Below are positions 8,311-16,436 of a DNA stretch of 36,928 nucleotides, one piece after another (position 1 is the stretch's first letter; each line of letters starts with the position of its first letter). The notes under the pieces were generated by a model that had not been told where the DNA came from, searched no databases, and was given only the letters and a program-made list of their open reading frames with translations. Where the stretch lies: contig CALBDU010000019.1 in the NCBI GenBank assembly GCA_937927335.1, forward strand, positions 1 to 36,928, read 5' to 3'. The position numbers and the translations under genes were made by a program. This stretch comes from an uncultured Clostridium sp. (GTDB lineage: Bacteria; Bacillota; Clostridia; Clostridiales; Clostridiaceae).

Positions 8311-8910
8311 AATTACTTTTCTGCCATCAATTTTCACCCTGCCTTCAGAAATAAGCTTTACAGCCTCAGGCAGAATGATATGTTCCTGTTCCAGCACTCT
8401 TTTTTGCAGTGTTTCGGCGGTATCATCCTGATATACTGGCACAGCCTTCTGGATTATGATGGGGCCGGTATCTGTGCCGTCGTCAACAAAATGGACTGTG
8501 CAGCCTGATATCTTTACCCCGTACTCCACGGCCTTTTCATGGACCTTTAAACCGTACATGCCGTTTCCGCAAAAGGATGGAATCAGTGAAGGGTGAATAT
8601 TGATTATTTTACCCTTAAACTTTTCTATAAGCTCTCCCTTTAGTATTGAAAGCCAACCCGCCAGTACAATCAAGTCAACCTTACCGCAGGTAACCTTCAA
8701 TATTTCATCCGAAATGCTGCTGCCGTATATTTTTCTGTCAAAGGTATAGGTTTTTATACCGTGTTTATCAGCTCTTTCCAGCGCATATATACCTTCTTTG
8801 TCGCTGATGACAGCTTCAATTTTTACATCCATATATTTGTTTTCAATGGCATCAATAATGGATTGAAGATCTGTTCCGCTGCCGGAAGCCAGCACAGCAA
8901 TCTTAAACAT
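8287..8910 (-). CDS. purN: Phosphoribosylglycinamide formyltransferase (folate-dependent)
   Basis: A 207-residue enzyme that formylates GAR with 10-formyl-THF. Signatures include VLASGSGTDLQSI (phosphate site), NIHPSLIPSFCGNGMYG (catalytic Asn and His), and GCTVHFVDDGTDTGPII (catalytic Asp). GGAGG lies before the ATG. The last residues (IGGLTPW) and the TAA stop are encoded by repeat copy B, so the natural C-terminus appears to have been replaced by repeat-derived codons. The catalytic core is intact. It lies 18 bp after purM and about 46 bp before purH. Confidence 0.95.
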   Translation of the reverse strand: MFKIAVLASGSGTDLQSIIDAIENKYMDVKIEAVISDKEGIYALERADKHGIKTYTFDRKIYGSSISDEILKVTCGKVDLIVLAGWLSILKGELIEKFKGKIINIHPSLIPSFCGNGMYGLKVHEKAVEYGVKISGCTVHFVDDGTDTGPIIIQKAVPVYQDDTAETLQKRVLEQEHIILPEAVKLISEGRVKIDGRKVIIGGLTPW

Positions 8911-8928
8911 AGCATATCCTCCAGTTTT

Positions 8929-9945
8929 TTATTTGATTACAACTTCCTTTTTGCCCTTTTGTACACTTCCAATGACATATGCCTTTTCACCCAGAGCTTC
9001 CAGCTCCTTAACAATGTCACAGGCAAGAGCCGATTTAACGCAGAGTACAAAGCCTATGCCCATGTTGAAGGTGTTGTACATATGATTTTCTTCAACGCCA
9101 AGACCAATGATGTGTTTGAAAATTTCAGGTACAGGATAGCTGTTTTTATCTATTACAGCAGTAAATTCCTCCTTGAACATCCTTGGGATGTTTTCATAGA
9201 AGCCGCCTCCAGTAATGTGGGCCATTCCTCGTATTTCAAACTTCTCTAAAAGTGATGATACTTGCTTAACATATATTTTTGTAGGGGTTAGGAGAACCTC
9301 ACCCATTTTCCTGCCTTTAAATTCTTCAGCGCAGCAATCAAATTCTTCATCTAGATTTGTAATCAGCTTCCTGATTAGTGAATATCCATTGCTGTGAGGA
9401 CCTGAGGAAGCTATACCTATTAAAGTATCTCCAGCTTCAATTTTGCTTCCGTCTATTATAGCATCCTTTTCAACTATACCTACTGCAAAGCCAGCAATGT
9501 CATATTCCCCTTCCTTGTAGAAACCTGGCATTTCAGCAGTTTCTCCTCCTATAAGGGCACAGCCTCCCTGCAGGCAGCCGTCAGATACTCCTTTTACTAT
9601 GTCTGCAGCAACGTTGGCTTCCAGCTTTCCGCAGGCGATATAATCAAGGAAGAATAGAGGCTTTGCACCATGGCATAATATATCGTTGACACACATGGCC
9701 ACACAGTCAATTCCTACTGTATCGTATTTTTTTGTTTTAAAAGCAATTTCCAGCTTTGTTCCTACACCGTCAGTTCCTGACACCAGCACAGGATTATTAT
9801 ATTTTCCAAGCTCAAACATTCCGGCAAAGCTGCCAAGCTCGTTGATCACTCCCGGAATAAAAGTTTTTTTTGCATGATCCTTAATAAGTCTTACGGATTC
9901 ATAGCCTTCTTCAATATTAACTCCTGAATCTTTGTAGGTTATCAT
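8929..9945 (-). CDS. purM: Phosphoribosylformylglycinamidine cyclo-ligase (AIR synthetase)
   Basis: A 338-residue enzyme making AIR from FGAM with ATP. It begins with the family pattern YKDSGVNIEEGYESV and carries SGTDGVGTKLEIA, CVNDILCHGAKPLFFLDY, GGETAEMPGFY and GIASSGPHSNGYSLIR, all typical of PurM. An AGGAAGTG site precedes the ATG. It lies 12 bp after purF in the operon. The FGAM synthetase genes (purL, purQ, purS) that supply its substrate are not in this window. Confidence 0.96.
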   Translation of the reverse strand: MITYKDSGVNIEEGYESVRLIKDHAKKTFIPGVINELGSFAGMFELGKYNNPVLVSGTDGVGTKLEIAFKTKKYDTVGIDCVAMCVNDILCHGAKPLFFLDYIACGKLEANVAADIVKGVSDGCLQGGCALIGGETAEMPGFYKEGEYDIAGFAVGIVEKDAIIDGSKIEAGDTLIGIASSGPHSNGYSLIRKLITNLDEEFDCCAEEFKGRKMGEVLLTPTKIYVKQVSSLLEKFEIRGMAHITGGGFYENIPRMFKEEFTAVIDKNSYPVPEIFKHIIGLGVEENHMYNTFNMGIGFVLCVKSALACDIVKELEALGEKAYVIGSVQKGKKEVVIK

Positions 9946-9957
9946 ATATACACTTCC

Positions 9958-11367
9958 TTATTCCATTCTATTTTCAATTGGTGCGGATACCGGATAAACT
10001 CCGCTGAAGCAGCCCAGACAAAAGCCCTTTCCAGATTGGAGGGAATCCAGCAGTGCATCCATGCTCAGGTATCCAAGGGTATCTGAGCCTATTTCATCAT
10101 TTATTTCCTTTATGCTTAATCTTGCCCCTATAAGTTCACTTCTGTAGGGTGTGTCAATTCCAAAATAGCACGGGTACTTAACCACTGGGGATGATATTCT
10201 GAAATGAACTTCCTTTGCTCCAGCTTTTCTTAAGGTCTCCACAAGCTTCCTGCTGGTGGTTCCCCTAACTATAGAATCGTCAATTATTACCACTCTTTTG
10301 CCTTCAACATTAGCTTTAAGGGGATTTAATTTTACAGAAACAGCCCTTTCCCTCATTTCCTGGGAGGGAGTTATAAAGGTTCTGCCTACATATTTATTTT
10401 TTATAAAGCCGATGGCATAGGGAATGCCGGATGCTCTGGAAAAGCCAACAGCGGCAGGTATTCCTGAATCAGGAACTCCTATTACCACATCCGCCTCCAC
10501 TGGATTTTCCTCATATAGCTTCATTCCAGCCCTTACTCTGCTTTCATAAATATTGATACCATCCATTACGCTGTCCGGTCTTGCAAAATATATATATTCG
10601 AAGGAGCAGGTTTCGCACTTGGTTTTCTCAGCAAAATTAATGGATTTTATTCCATTTTCGTCAACAATAATTATTTCACCTGGATTTACATCTCTTACAA
10701 AATCAGCGCCCACTGTATCTAGCGCACAGGATTCAGAGCTGAATACATAGCTGTTGTTTATCTTGCCAAGGCAAAGAGGCCTTATTCCGTTAGGGTCACG
10801 AACGCCAATAAGTTTGTTTTCAGTCTGTATAACTATTGCATAGGAGCCCTTAACTGCCTGCATGGCATCAACTATAGCTCTCTCCATGCCTTTTTTTGCT
10901 GCACGTCCGATAAGGTGAAGAATAACCTCTGTGTCACTGGAGGTTTGGAATACAGTACCTGCATCCTCAAGAAGCTCCTTAACCACATCCGCATTTACCA
11001 GGTTGCCGTTATGAGCTATAGCCAGAGAACCTAGCTTGTATTTTGCTGTTATAGGCTGGGCATTGTTCAGACTGCTTGCCCCTGCAGTTGCGTACCTCAC
11101 ATGGCCTATGGCGGAAAAACCTTTTAGGTCTGCTAAATTTTTTTCATTGAAAACATCTGAAACCAGTCCCATGTTTTTATAGCAGTTGATATCCTTGCCG
11201 TTAGCTACAGCAATGCCTGCGCTTTCCTGCCCTCTGTGCTGCAAGGCGTATAATCCGAAATATGTTATTGAAGCAACATCGTAGCCATCCGGGGAATAAA
11301 TGCCGAACACACCGCATTCATCCTTGAATTTATCCCCTTCCAAATCTATGCTAAAAGCCTTATCCAT
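9958..11367 (-). CDS. purF: Amidophosphoribosyltransferase
   Basis: A 469-residue committed-step enzyme of purine synthesis. The N-terminal half is a class II glutamine amidotransferase; the nucleophile Cys18 (DECGVFGIYS) would be exposed by removal of a 17-residue propeptide, as in the Bacillus-type enzyme. The C-terminal half is a PRTase with the PRPP loop VVIIDDSIVRGTTS. Cysteines in KCETCS, KYPCYFG and FCLGCFSG fit the structural 4Fe-4S cluster of that group, which makes the enzyme oxygen-sensitive. It lies 19 bp after purC. Confidence 0.96.
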   Translation of the reverse strand: MDKAFSIDLEGDKFKDECGVFGIYSPDGYDVASITYFGLYALQHRGQESAGIAVANGKDINCYKNMGLVSDVFNEKNLADLKGFSAIGHVRYATAGASSLNNAQPITAKYKLGSLAIAHNGNLVNADVVKELLEDAGTVFQTSSDTEVILHLIGRAAKKGMERAIVDAMQAVKGSYAIVIQTENKLIGVRDPNGIRPLCLGKINNSYVFSSESCALDTVGADFVRDVNPGEIIIVDENGIKSINFAEKTKCETCSFEYIYFARPDSVMDGINIYESRVRAGMKLYEENPVEADVVIGVPDSGIPAAVGFSRASGIPYAIGFIKNKYVGRTFITPSQEMRERAVSVKLNPLKANVEGKRVVIIDDSIVRGTTSRKLVETLRKAGAKEVHFRISSPVVKYPCYFGIDTPYRSELIGARLSIKEINDEIGSDTLGYLSMDALLDSLQSGKGFCLGCFSGVYPVSAPIENRME

Positions 11368-11386
11368 TTCTTTTTCCTCTCTAAAG

Positions 11387-12100
11387 TTAATTATTGGTGT
11401 TGCTTATTCTGTTTAGTATTTCTATATAAGCTTCCTTTACATTTCCAAGGTCCCTTCTGAATCTGTCCTTGTCAAGCTTTTCATTTGTTTTTGCATCCCA
11501 AAGTCTGCAGGTATCAGGTGATATTTCATCTGCAAGAAGAATCTCTCCGTTGAATCTTCCAAATTCCAGTTTGAAATCTATGAGCTTTATGCCCTGTTCC
11601 AGGAAGAACTTCTTTAATACTTCATTAACCTTCCTTGCCATGCCGTATATCTTATCCAATTCTTCAAAGGTAGTGAGACCCATTCCAACTGCATGGTAAT
11701 CATTCATAAGGGGATCTCCTAAGTCATCATTCTTATAGCTGATTTCAAGCACTGTAGTTTTTAATTCAAGTCCTTCCTGCAGACCATACCTTTTAGCCAT
11801 GCTTCCTGCTGCAACATTTCTAACTATAACCTCCAGAGGAACAATTTCAACCTTCTTGCAAAGCTGTTCCCTGTCGCCTAATTTCTTTTCGAAGTGAGTT
11901 TTTACTCCGTTTTTTTCAAGCAGTTCAAAAAGGCTTGAGGTAATGGAGTTGTTAAGAACGCCCTTGTCCTCGATCTGTCCCTTTTTTTCACCATTAAAGG
12001 CTGTAGCGTCATCCTTGTAATATATAATTACTCTGTCCTTATCATCGGTTGCATATACCTTTTTTGCTTTTCCTTCATATAACATTTCTCTTTTTTCCAT
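11387..12100 (-). CDS. purC: SAICAR synthetase
   Basis: A 237-residue enzyme joining CAIR and aspartate with ATP. Motifs: LYEGKAKKVY, KDDATAFNGEK, EVIVRNVAAGSMAKRYG, DFKLEFGRF, LADEISPDTCRLWD. An ATG eight codons upstream exists, but it overlaps the AAGGAG sequence that is the likely ribosome site of this ATG. That site is embedded in the last codons of purE (stop at 12102-12104), so purE and purC are separated by one base and probably coupled. Confidence 0.95.
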   Translation of the reverse strand: MEKREMLYEGKAKKVYATDDKDRVIIYYKDDATAFNGEKKGQIEDKGVLNNSITSSLFELLEKNGVKTHFEKKLGDREQLCKKVEIVPLEVIVRNVAAGSMAKRYGLQEGLELKTTVLEISYKNDDLGDPLMNDYHAVGMGLTTFEELDKIYGMARKVNEVLKKFFLEQGIKLIDFKLEFGRFNGEILLADEISPDTCRLWDAKTNEKLDKDRFRRDLGNVKEAYIEILNRISNTNN

Positions 12101-12101
12101 T

Positions 12102-12581
12102 TTACAATTCCACTCCTTCTTCATTATCCTTAATAAATTTTTCTCTCATATCTTTTCTATATTGTATAAGCTTTTCCTTGATTTCCGGATATTTTAACGA
12201 CAGCATCTGAACTGCCAGCATTCCTGCATTATAGCTGTTATCTATTCCTACGGTAGCTACAGGGATTGATTTTGGCATCTGTACTATTGAAAACAATGCA
12301 TCCAGGCCGTTTATCGCTGCACTAATAGGAACACCGATTACAGGCAGTATAGTGTGTGAAGCTATTACCCCCGGCAGATGAGCTGCCATTCCTGCTCCTG
12401 CTATTATAATGCTGCACCCTTGGTCTTCCGCGCTCCTTAATGTTTCCATAAGCTTTTCCGGAACCCTGTGTGCGGAAAGTACATAAGCCTTATAATCCAC
12501 ATCAAATTCTCTTAACGCCTTGGCGGCACCTTTCATTTTATCTACATCCGATTTGCTGCCAAAAATAATCGCAACCTTCAT
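12102..12581 (-). CDS. purE: N5-carboxyaminoimidazole ribonucleotide mutase (class I PurE)
   Basis: A 159-residue first gene of the operon. Motifs: IFGSKSDVDKMK, LSAHRVPEKL (the SAHR catalytic loop), GAGMAAHLPGVIA and PVIGVPISAAINGLDALFSIVQMP. No purK lies next to it, so it is either a class I mutase with purK elsewhere or a direct AIR carboxylase; family form alone does not decide. AAGGAGG lies just before the ATG. Promoter and possible operator sequences lie upstream. Confidence 0.95.
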   Translation of the reverse strand: MKVAIIFGSKSDVDKMKGAAKALREFDVDYKAYVLSAHRVPEKLMETLRSAEDQGCSIIIAGAGMAAHLPGVIASHTILPVIGVPISAAINGLDALFSIVQMPKSIPVATVGIDNSYNAGMLAVQMLSLKYPEIKEKLIQYRKDMREKFIKDNEEGVEL

Positions 12582-12617
12582 TGTAAATCCTCCTTATACC
12601 TGTTATTACCTAAATAA

Positions 12618-12646
12618 ATATTAACATAGGGCAAAATATAAATCAA
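12618..12646 (-). promoter_or_regulatory. Promoter of the pur operon
   Basis: On the minus strand, -35 TTGATT, a 17-bp spacer and -10 TAATAT, giving a leader of about 30 nt before the purE ATG. No purine riboswitch is seen in this short leader. Confidence 0.5.
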
Positions 12647-12669
12647 TATATTTTATCTATATATATAAT

Positions 12670-12737
12670 TAATATTCGTATTTATGGATTATTTTTAGTT
12701 TTAAAATCGCTTATAATTCGTACCATTACGAACTATA
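12670..12737. promoter_or_regulatory. Possible PurR operator cluster
   Basis: Three TACGAA words lie between purE and the divergent SGNH gene. Two form a perfect inverted repeat TTCGTA-CCAT-TACGAA at 12717-12732; the third is at 12675-12680. Their A/T flanks resemble the CGAA core of Bacillus PurR boxes, but the spacing differs from the classic 16-17 bp arrangement. Confidence 0.35.
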
Positions 12738-12793
12738 TTGGTTTTGGAAAAATTGTGTTAAAATAATATAAAGAATTTGAAAGAAGGTACGAT

Positions 12794-13375
12794 ATGAAAA
12801 TTATATGCATTGGGGACAGCCTCACCACAGGCTTTGGAGTGTTTAAAGAAAACAGATGGACTGAAATTCTTGTCAGGGATTATAAACTTGATATTGTAAA
12901 CAAGGGTTTAAACGGCGATACAACCAGCGGAATGCTCTGCAGATTTTATGAGGATGTTATAGCACTAAAGCCTTCCCATGTCAATATTATGGGCGGCTGC
13001 AACGATCTTCTTTCCAACAGGAGACTTACAAATATAATTGGCAATGTGGAAGAAATGGTTAAAGACTCTGTCTCAGCAGGAATAAAGCCTGTACTCTGTA
13101 CTGAGGCTCCAGTAATAGAGGATTTGGCAAAAAGGAAATGGAGCTGGGATAGTGATTATAAGTATGTAATTGAATCAACCTTGGAATATAGGAATTGGAT
13201 TTTATCATATTGTTATACAAACAATTTGCCCTGCATAGATTTTCACAAGCTTTTCATGGATGAGCTCACCTGCCGTAAAGCAAGTGAACTTTATATAGAT
13301 GGTTTGCATCCTTCAGAATACGGCCATAGAATAATGGCGGAAGAGGCCAGCAAAATATTCTCTAATTTCAGTTAA
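12794..13375 (+). CDS. SGNH/GDSL-family hydrolase
   Basis: A 193-residue esterase/lipase-like enzyme with the four SGNH blocks: GDSLT with nucleophile Ser9, Gly in KGLNGDTT, Asn70 in GGCND, and D169/H172 in DGLHPSEYGH. No signal peptide, so it is probably cytoplasmic. The substrate may be an acyl ester, acetylated sugar or lysophospholipid; the sequence does not tell. AGAAGG lies 9 nt before the ATG. It is divergent from purE. A weak hairpin at 13389-13412 may end the transcript. Confidence 0.88.
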   Translation: MKIICIGDSLTTGFGVFKENRWTEILVRDYKLDIVNKGLNGDTTSGMLCRFYEDVIALKPSHVNIMGGCNDLLSNRRLTNIIGNVEEMVKDSVSAGIKPVLCTEAPVIEDLAKRKWSWDSDYKYVIESTLEYRNWILSYCYTNNLPCIDFHKLFMDELTCRKASELYIDGLHPSEYGHRIMAEEASKIFSNFS

Positions 13376-13388
13376 TAAATTAACGAGC

Positions 13389-13418
13389 ATTTTGGTTATT
13401 CCGTTCCAAAATTTTAAA
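13389..13418 (+). terminator. Weak terminator-like hairpin
   Basis: ATTTTGG pairs with CCAAAAT around a 10-nt loop, followed by TTTAAAT. It lies 14 bp after the SGNH hydrolase stop. The T-run is poor. Confidence 0.35.
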
Positions 13419-13495
13419 TATTTATTACATATAACTTAAAAATTTAACTTTTTATAAAATTTTATATATTTTTTTGTACATTAGTAAAAAAACAT

Positions 13496-13524
13496 TTGAC
13501 TTTAATCTACATTCTTGCTATACT
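13496..13524 (+). promoter_or_regulatory. Strong promoter facing a gene-free interval
   Basis: -35 TTGACT, 17-bp spacer, -10 TATACT: close to the vegetative consensus. No open frame with a ribosome site lies downstream on this strand; the next plus-strand element is a terminator at 13642-13672. Confidence 0.65.
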
Positions 13525-13530
13525 AGAAAA

Positions 13531-13672
13531 AGTAGTAGATGTTATAGTTGTTAAATTATTAATTATCTATCCTAGCTAATTCGGAAACTATAATTACTTC
13601 AGTACCTTAGTTTCCTTTAGAATAATACCCCTTTATATTCTTTCCACATGTCGGCCATGTGGAACTTTTTTT
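13531..13672 (+). ncRNA. Candidate small RNA of about 140 nt
   Basis: The interval between a near-consensus promoter and a strong terminator contains no plausible coding frame. It carries an 8-bp inverted pair GGAAACTA (13583-13590) and TAGTTTCC (13608-13615). A competing pairing, TTATAGTT (13542-13549) with AACTATAA, uses the same bases, so two alternative folds are possible. The 3' 40 nt are antisense to the end of the adjacent methyltransferase gene. It matches no RNA family that I recognise. Confidence 0.45.
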
Positions 13673-15492
13673 ATCTGGTAAATTCCATATATTTCCTTAT
13701 CAATTTTATCCTTCAGCATTTCAAACTCATCTGCAGTGCTGCTTTCCATTTCACTTACCATTTTTTTTATGTATATCTGTTTTTCCATGGAGCAATATTT
13801 TATAGGGATCCGATCCAGGTGTATTTTCTTTAGTTGAGGTGTGGAATTCAAATTTGTTACGAGGAAATTCGTATAATACCACTGCATAAGACTTGAATTA
13901 ATAACTGACAGAATATATTCAGGAAGATATTCGTTGTTGGTGACAACTATTCCATAAAGGGATTGTTCAATGGCGACACCCTCTTTATCCATAGCCGCCA
14001 TTAGCTCCTTCCCTGTTTTCCTCACAATAATTTTGTCAGGAAGCTTAAGCTTATTTATGTTTTTGGTACCGCCTATAATGTTTTCCGGAACCAGGCTGTA
14101 ATATTTACAACCTTTTATTCTATACTTTTCAATATTTGCGCCCTTTAATACAGGCACCATATCCTTGCCCTGCAAATCTCTGATATTGGAATGAATACCT
14201 ATAAAGCCTGTGAAGGTATGGGCTGCCTCCTTCAAAGGCTTCGAATTATCATTTATAAGGTAATACAAAGCGCCGCTCTCACCTGAAATAGATATGAACT
14301 GATTTTCAGATCCATTTAAAAGCTCCTTTTGACATACCCTGAATTCACTTTCTCGATCAGTAACAAGGATAACATTATCAATTTGAAAACTGTTTTCAAT
14401 TATAATTGCCATGGAGTCGGCAATTATATGCTCCAGCTTTATGCCTGATCTGATATTTCTGATATTATAGCGTTGAAGTATATGCTTTCTAAAATCTCTA
14501 TACTGCTCATTGCCCGCGAATCTGTCCGGCAGAAGAAATCCCACGGCACCACTATCAGCTAAAAGCTCCAGGCTTCTTTCAAGAAAATACTCATAAAGAT
14601 TTGGAAGGTAGGTGCTGCCATTATAGTTATTCTTGTAATAGTCCAGCTTTTCCCTGGGAATCTTAATACCCTGTTTTCTGGAAAGAGACACCCAGGGTGG
14701 GTTTCCAATTATAAAATCAAACTTTTTATTCCAAAACTCCTTCAGTGCTCCCTCATAATGCTCCCATTTCACCAGACTGTCGCATAAAGCTATATTGGGT
14801 TCAGCTCTGTATACCCCATCAGCCTTCATTCTAAGGCAGTTTTTGGTCAGTGCCACACCGGATTGGTCTACATCCGCTCCATAAATGCAATTTGAAATAA
14901 TATGATAATGTATAAGGTCCCTGATCCAGTATTCGCTGCCTTTAAGTTCCGTTACCCTGCCTCTGTCCCAAATCTGATATATCTCACTCTTATAGGTCTC
15001 CTTGAGAATATCAATGCTTTCAGCAAACTTATCCTTAAGAATATCATAAGTCTTTATAAGAAAATTGCCGCTTCCGCAGGAGGGATCCAGCACCTTTAAA
15101 TTCGGCTTTTTCACAATATCTGCATATTTGATGGTATTATCCACAATGAATTCAACTATTCCCTCAGGGGTATAATATAATCCCAGCTTTTTTCGCATCC
15201 CTTTATCAAGAACTCCTTCATATACCTCTCCAAGAAGCTTTGATACAGCTACAGTCTCAAAGCAGTATCTCCATGGCTCCATAATTTTGCCGAGCTGATC
15301 AGACGCCCCGTTTGCATCAATTTCAGGCAGACAGTATTCAAGATCAATACTGCATTCCTCTCCGATTCGTTTCAGAATATAATTTAAAATATATGCATAG
15401 GCAATTTCTTCTGAAAATGATTTGTTTAATTCCCTAAAGACCTGCTTCAATTCTTTAATAAGCCTTCCGGTCTGAAAATCAGAGCTGTTCAC
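13633..15492 (-). CDS. Solitary N6-adenine DNA methyltransferase, CamA/TaqI-like (copy 1)
   Basis: A 619-residue class I SAM methyltransferase. After a 100-residue helical N-terminus come LYYTPEGIVEFIVD, motif I LDPSCGSGNF (135-144), HYHIISNCIYGADVD and the catalytic NPPW (264-267), typical of gamma-type N6-adenine enzymes. Residues beyond about 400 look like a TaqI-type target-recognition region (GFIGIH, IIGGTKN, VRKTGKEL). The layout is close to C. difficile CamA as I recall it. No nuclease motif and no restriction gene is adjacent, so it is probably a regulatory or orphan methylase. The start is GTG with GGGGGTG upstream. A paralogue lies at 17085-18785. Confidence 0.85.
   Translation of the reverse strand: MNSSDFQTGRLIKELKQVFRELNKSFSEEIAYAYILNYILKRIGEECSIDLEYCLPEIDANGASDQLGKIMEPWRYCFETVAVSKLLGEVYEGVLDKGMRKKLGLYYTPEGIVEFIVDNTIKYADIVKKPNLKVLDPSCGSGNFLIKTYDILKDKFAESIDILKETYKSEIYQIWDRGRVTELKGSEYWIRDLIHYHIISNCIYGADVDQSGVALTKNCLRMKADGVYRAEPNIALCDSLVKWEHYEGALKEFWNKKFDFIIGNPPWVSLSRKQGIKIPREKLDYYKNNYNGSTYLPNLYEYFLERSLELLADSGAVGFLLPDRFAGNEQYRDFRKHILQRYNIRNIRSGIKLEHIIADSMAIIIENSFQIDNVILVTDRESEFRVCQKELLNGSENQFISISGESGALYYLINDNSKPLKEAAHTFTGFIGIHSNIRDLQGKDMVPVLKGANIEKYRIKGCKYYSLVPENIIGGTKNINKLKLPDKIIVRKTGKELMAAMDKEGVAIEQSLYGIVVTNNEYLPEYILSVINSSLMQWYYTNFLVTNLNSTPQLKKIHLDRIPIKYCSMEKQIYIKKMVSEMESSTADEFEMLKDKIDKEIYGIYQIKKVPHGRHVERI
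13642..13672 (+). terminator. Rho-independent terminator
   Basis: TTCCACATG pairs with CATGTGGAA (9 bp, loop TCGGC), followed by C and seven T on the plus strand. It overlaps the last codons of the minus-strand methyltransferase gene; on the minus strand there is no T-run, so it acts for plus-strand transcription. Confidence 0.75.
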
Positions 15493-15521
15493 AAAAACAC
15501 CCCCATAACTTTGTTAAGTAC

Positions 15522-15557
15522 ATTATAATTTTTGTTTGTAATAAAAACAATTATAAT
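15522..15557. promoter_or_regulatory. Promoter in a 9-bp inverted repeat
   Basis: On the minus strand, -35 TTGTTT, 17-bp spacer and -10 TATAAT lie upstream of the methyltransferase gene. The -10 is part of ATTATAATT (15522-15530), which is mirrored by AATTATAAT (15549-15557), also a -10-like element for the divergent gene. A second inverted repeat, ATATGC-CATTA-GCATAT, lies at 15573-15589. Confidence 0.45.
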
Positions 15558-15615
15558 GTAAAATTAAAATTGATATGCCATTAGCATATATTTAAATTTA
15601 CAGGGGGATTATTCT

Positions 15616-16410
15616 ATGAATATAACTATTGTCGGAGGTGGCCATGGAGGCTACAACCTGGCCAATTATTTTTCTGGTGTAAACGATATCAGAATCAATT
15701 TGATAATTGACAAAAGGGAAGACGCTCCTGCCATAGTGCTGGCAAAAAAACTGGGAATACCTTATGGAGCATCCATAGACAAAATTGATCATAAGGCAAC
15801 AGATGTTATCATCGAGGTTACTGGGAATGATGAATTTTCAAAAATGCTTTATGAAAGGTTTAAAGACAGCTGCACCGTAGTTAATTCAAAAGCCGCTCTG
15901 CTTTTAACCACTCTGGTTAAAAAGGATATGGAGACCTTGGATAAGCTTAATAATGACATGAAGGTTATTAGCAGCACATCTGAGGTAATTAAGAAACAAT
16001 TAAACGAAATAACCTATTCTGTAGACAATATCCATAATGTCAGCGATAAACTGGCAGTTTCCACATTGAATTCGAAAAAATACATAGATTGCAGCAGTGA
16101 AATTATTGATTATGTAGAAAAAATGTCCAAGCAGACAAAAATTCTTGGCTTAAATGCATCAATCCAAGCTGCAAGAGCAGGTGAACATGGCAAGGGTTTT
16201 TCGGTGGTTGCCGGCGAAATACAGAAGCTGGCAGACAGCACCAAGGCCTTTGGAGAGGAGATAAACGGAATCCTATCCAAGCTTACTGATGAAATTAAAA
16301 AAATATCTTCAGAATCGGAATCATTGAAATCTTATTCAACTCACCAGATGAAAGCCTCTGAAAAGGTTACCCAGGCTGTAGATGAGCTTCTTTGCGAAAC
16401 ACAGAAATAA
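15616..16410 (+). CDS. Rossmann-fold / methyl-accepting chemotaxis signalling fusion
   Basis: A 264-residue soluble protein with two parts. Residues 1-100 look like an NAD(P)-binding Rossmann domain: MNITIVGGGHGGYN with an atypical glycine loop, then alternating strands and helices (NLIIDKRE, VIIEVTG). Residues 105-264 are a coiled coil that contains the chemoreceptor hairpin tip LGLNASIQAARAGEHGKGF (178-196) and VVAGEIQKLADS, the CheA/CheW contact region. There is no membrane segment and no HAMP domain. The signalling part is much shorter than in ordinary receptors. It would be a cytosolic receptor sensing a nucleotide, redox state or metabolite. AGGGGGA precedes the ATG. No other chemotaxis gene is nearby. 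Confidence 0.8.
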   Translation: MNITIVGGGHGGYNLANYFSGVNDIRINLIIDKREDAPAIVLAKKLGIPYGASIDKIDHKATDVIIEVTGNDEFSKMLYERFKDSCTVVNSKAALLLTTLVKKDMETLDKLNNDMKVISSTSEVIKKQLNEITYSVDNIHNVSDKLAVSTLNSKKYIDCSSEIIDYVEKMSKQTKILGLNASIQAARAGEHGKGFSVVAGEIQKLADSTKAFGEEINGILSKLTDEIKKISSESESLKSYSTHQMKASEKVTQAVDELLCETQK

Positions 16411-16434
16411 GGCGGTTATTCAACCGCCTTTTAT
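16409..16434. terminator. Bidirectional terminator
   Basis: AAGGCGGTT pairs with AACCGCCTT around ATTC, followed by a T-rich stretch. It lies between the convergent receptor-like gene and the rubrerythrin gene, within three bases of the rubrerythrin stop. Confidence 0.8.
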
Positions 16435-16436
16435 TT

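Noticed and set aside
8761..9249. 162-residue plus-strand frame across purN and purM
   Set aside because: It spans two conserved genes on the other strand and shows no family pattern.
13648..13833. Small protein starting inside the 13642-13672 terminator hairpin
   Set aside because: Its start lies in the stem, there is no ribosome site, and the frame is antisense to the methyltransferase.
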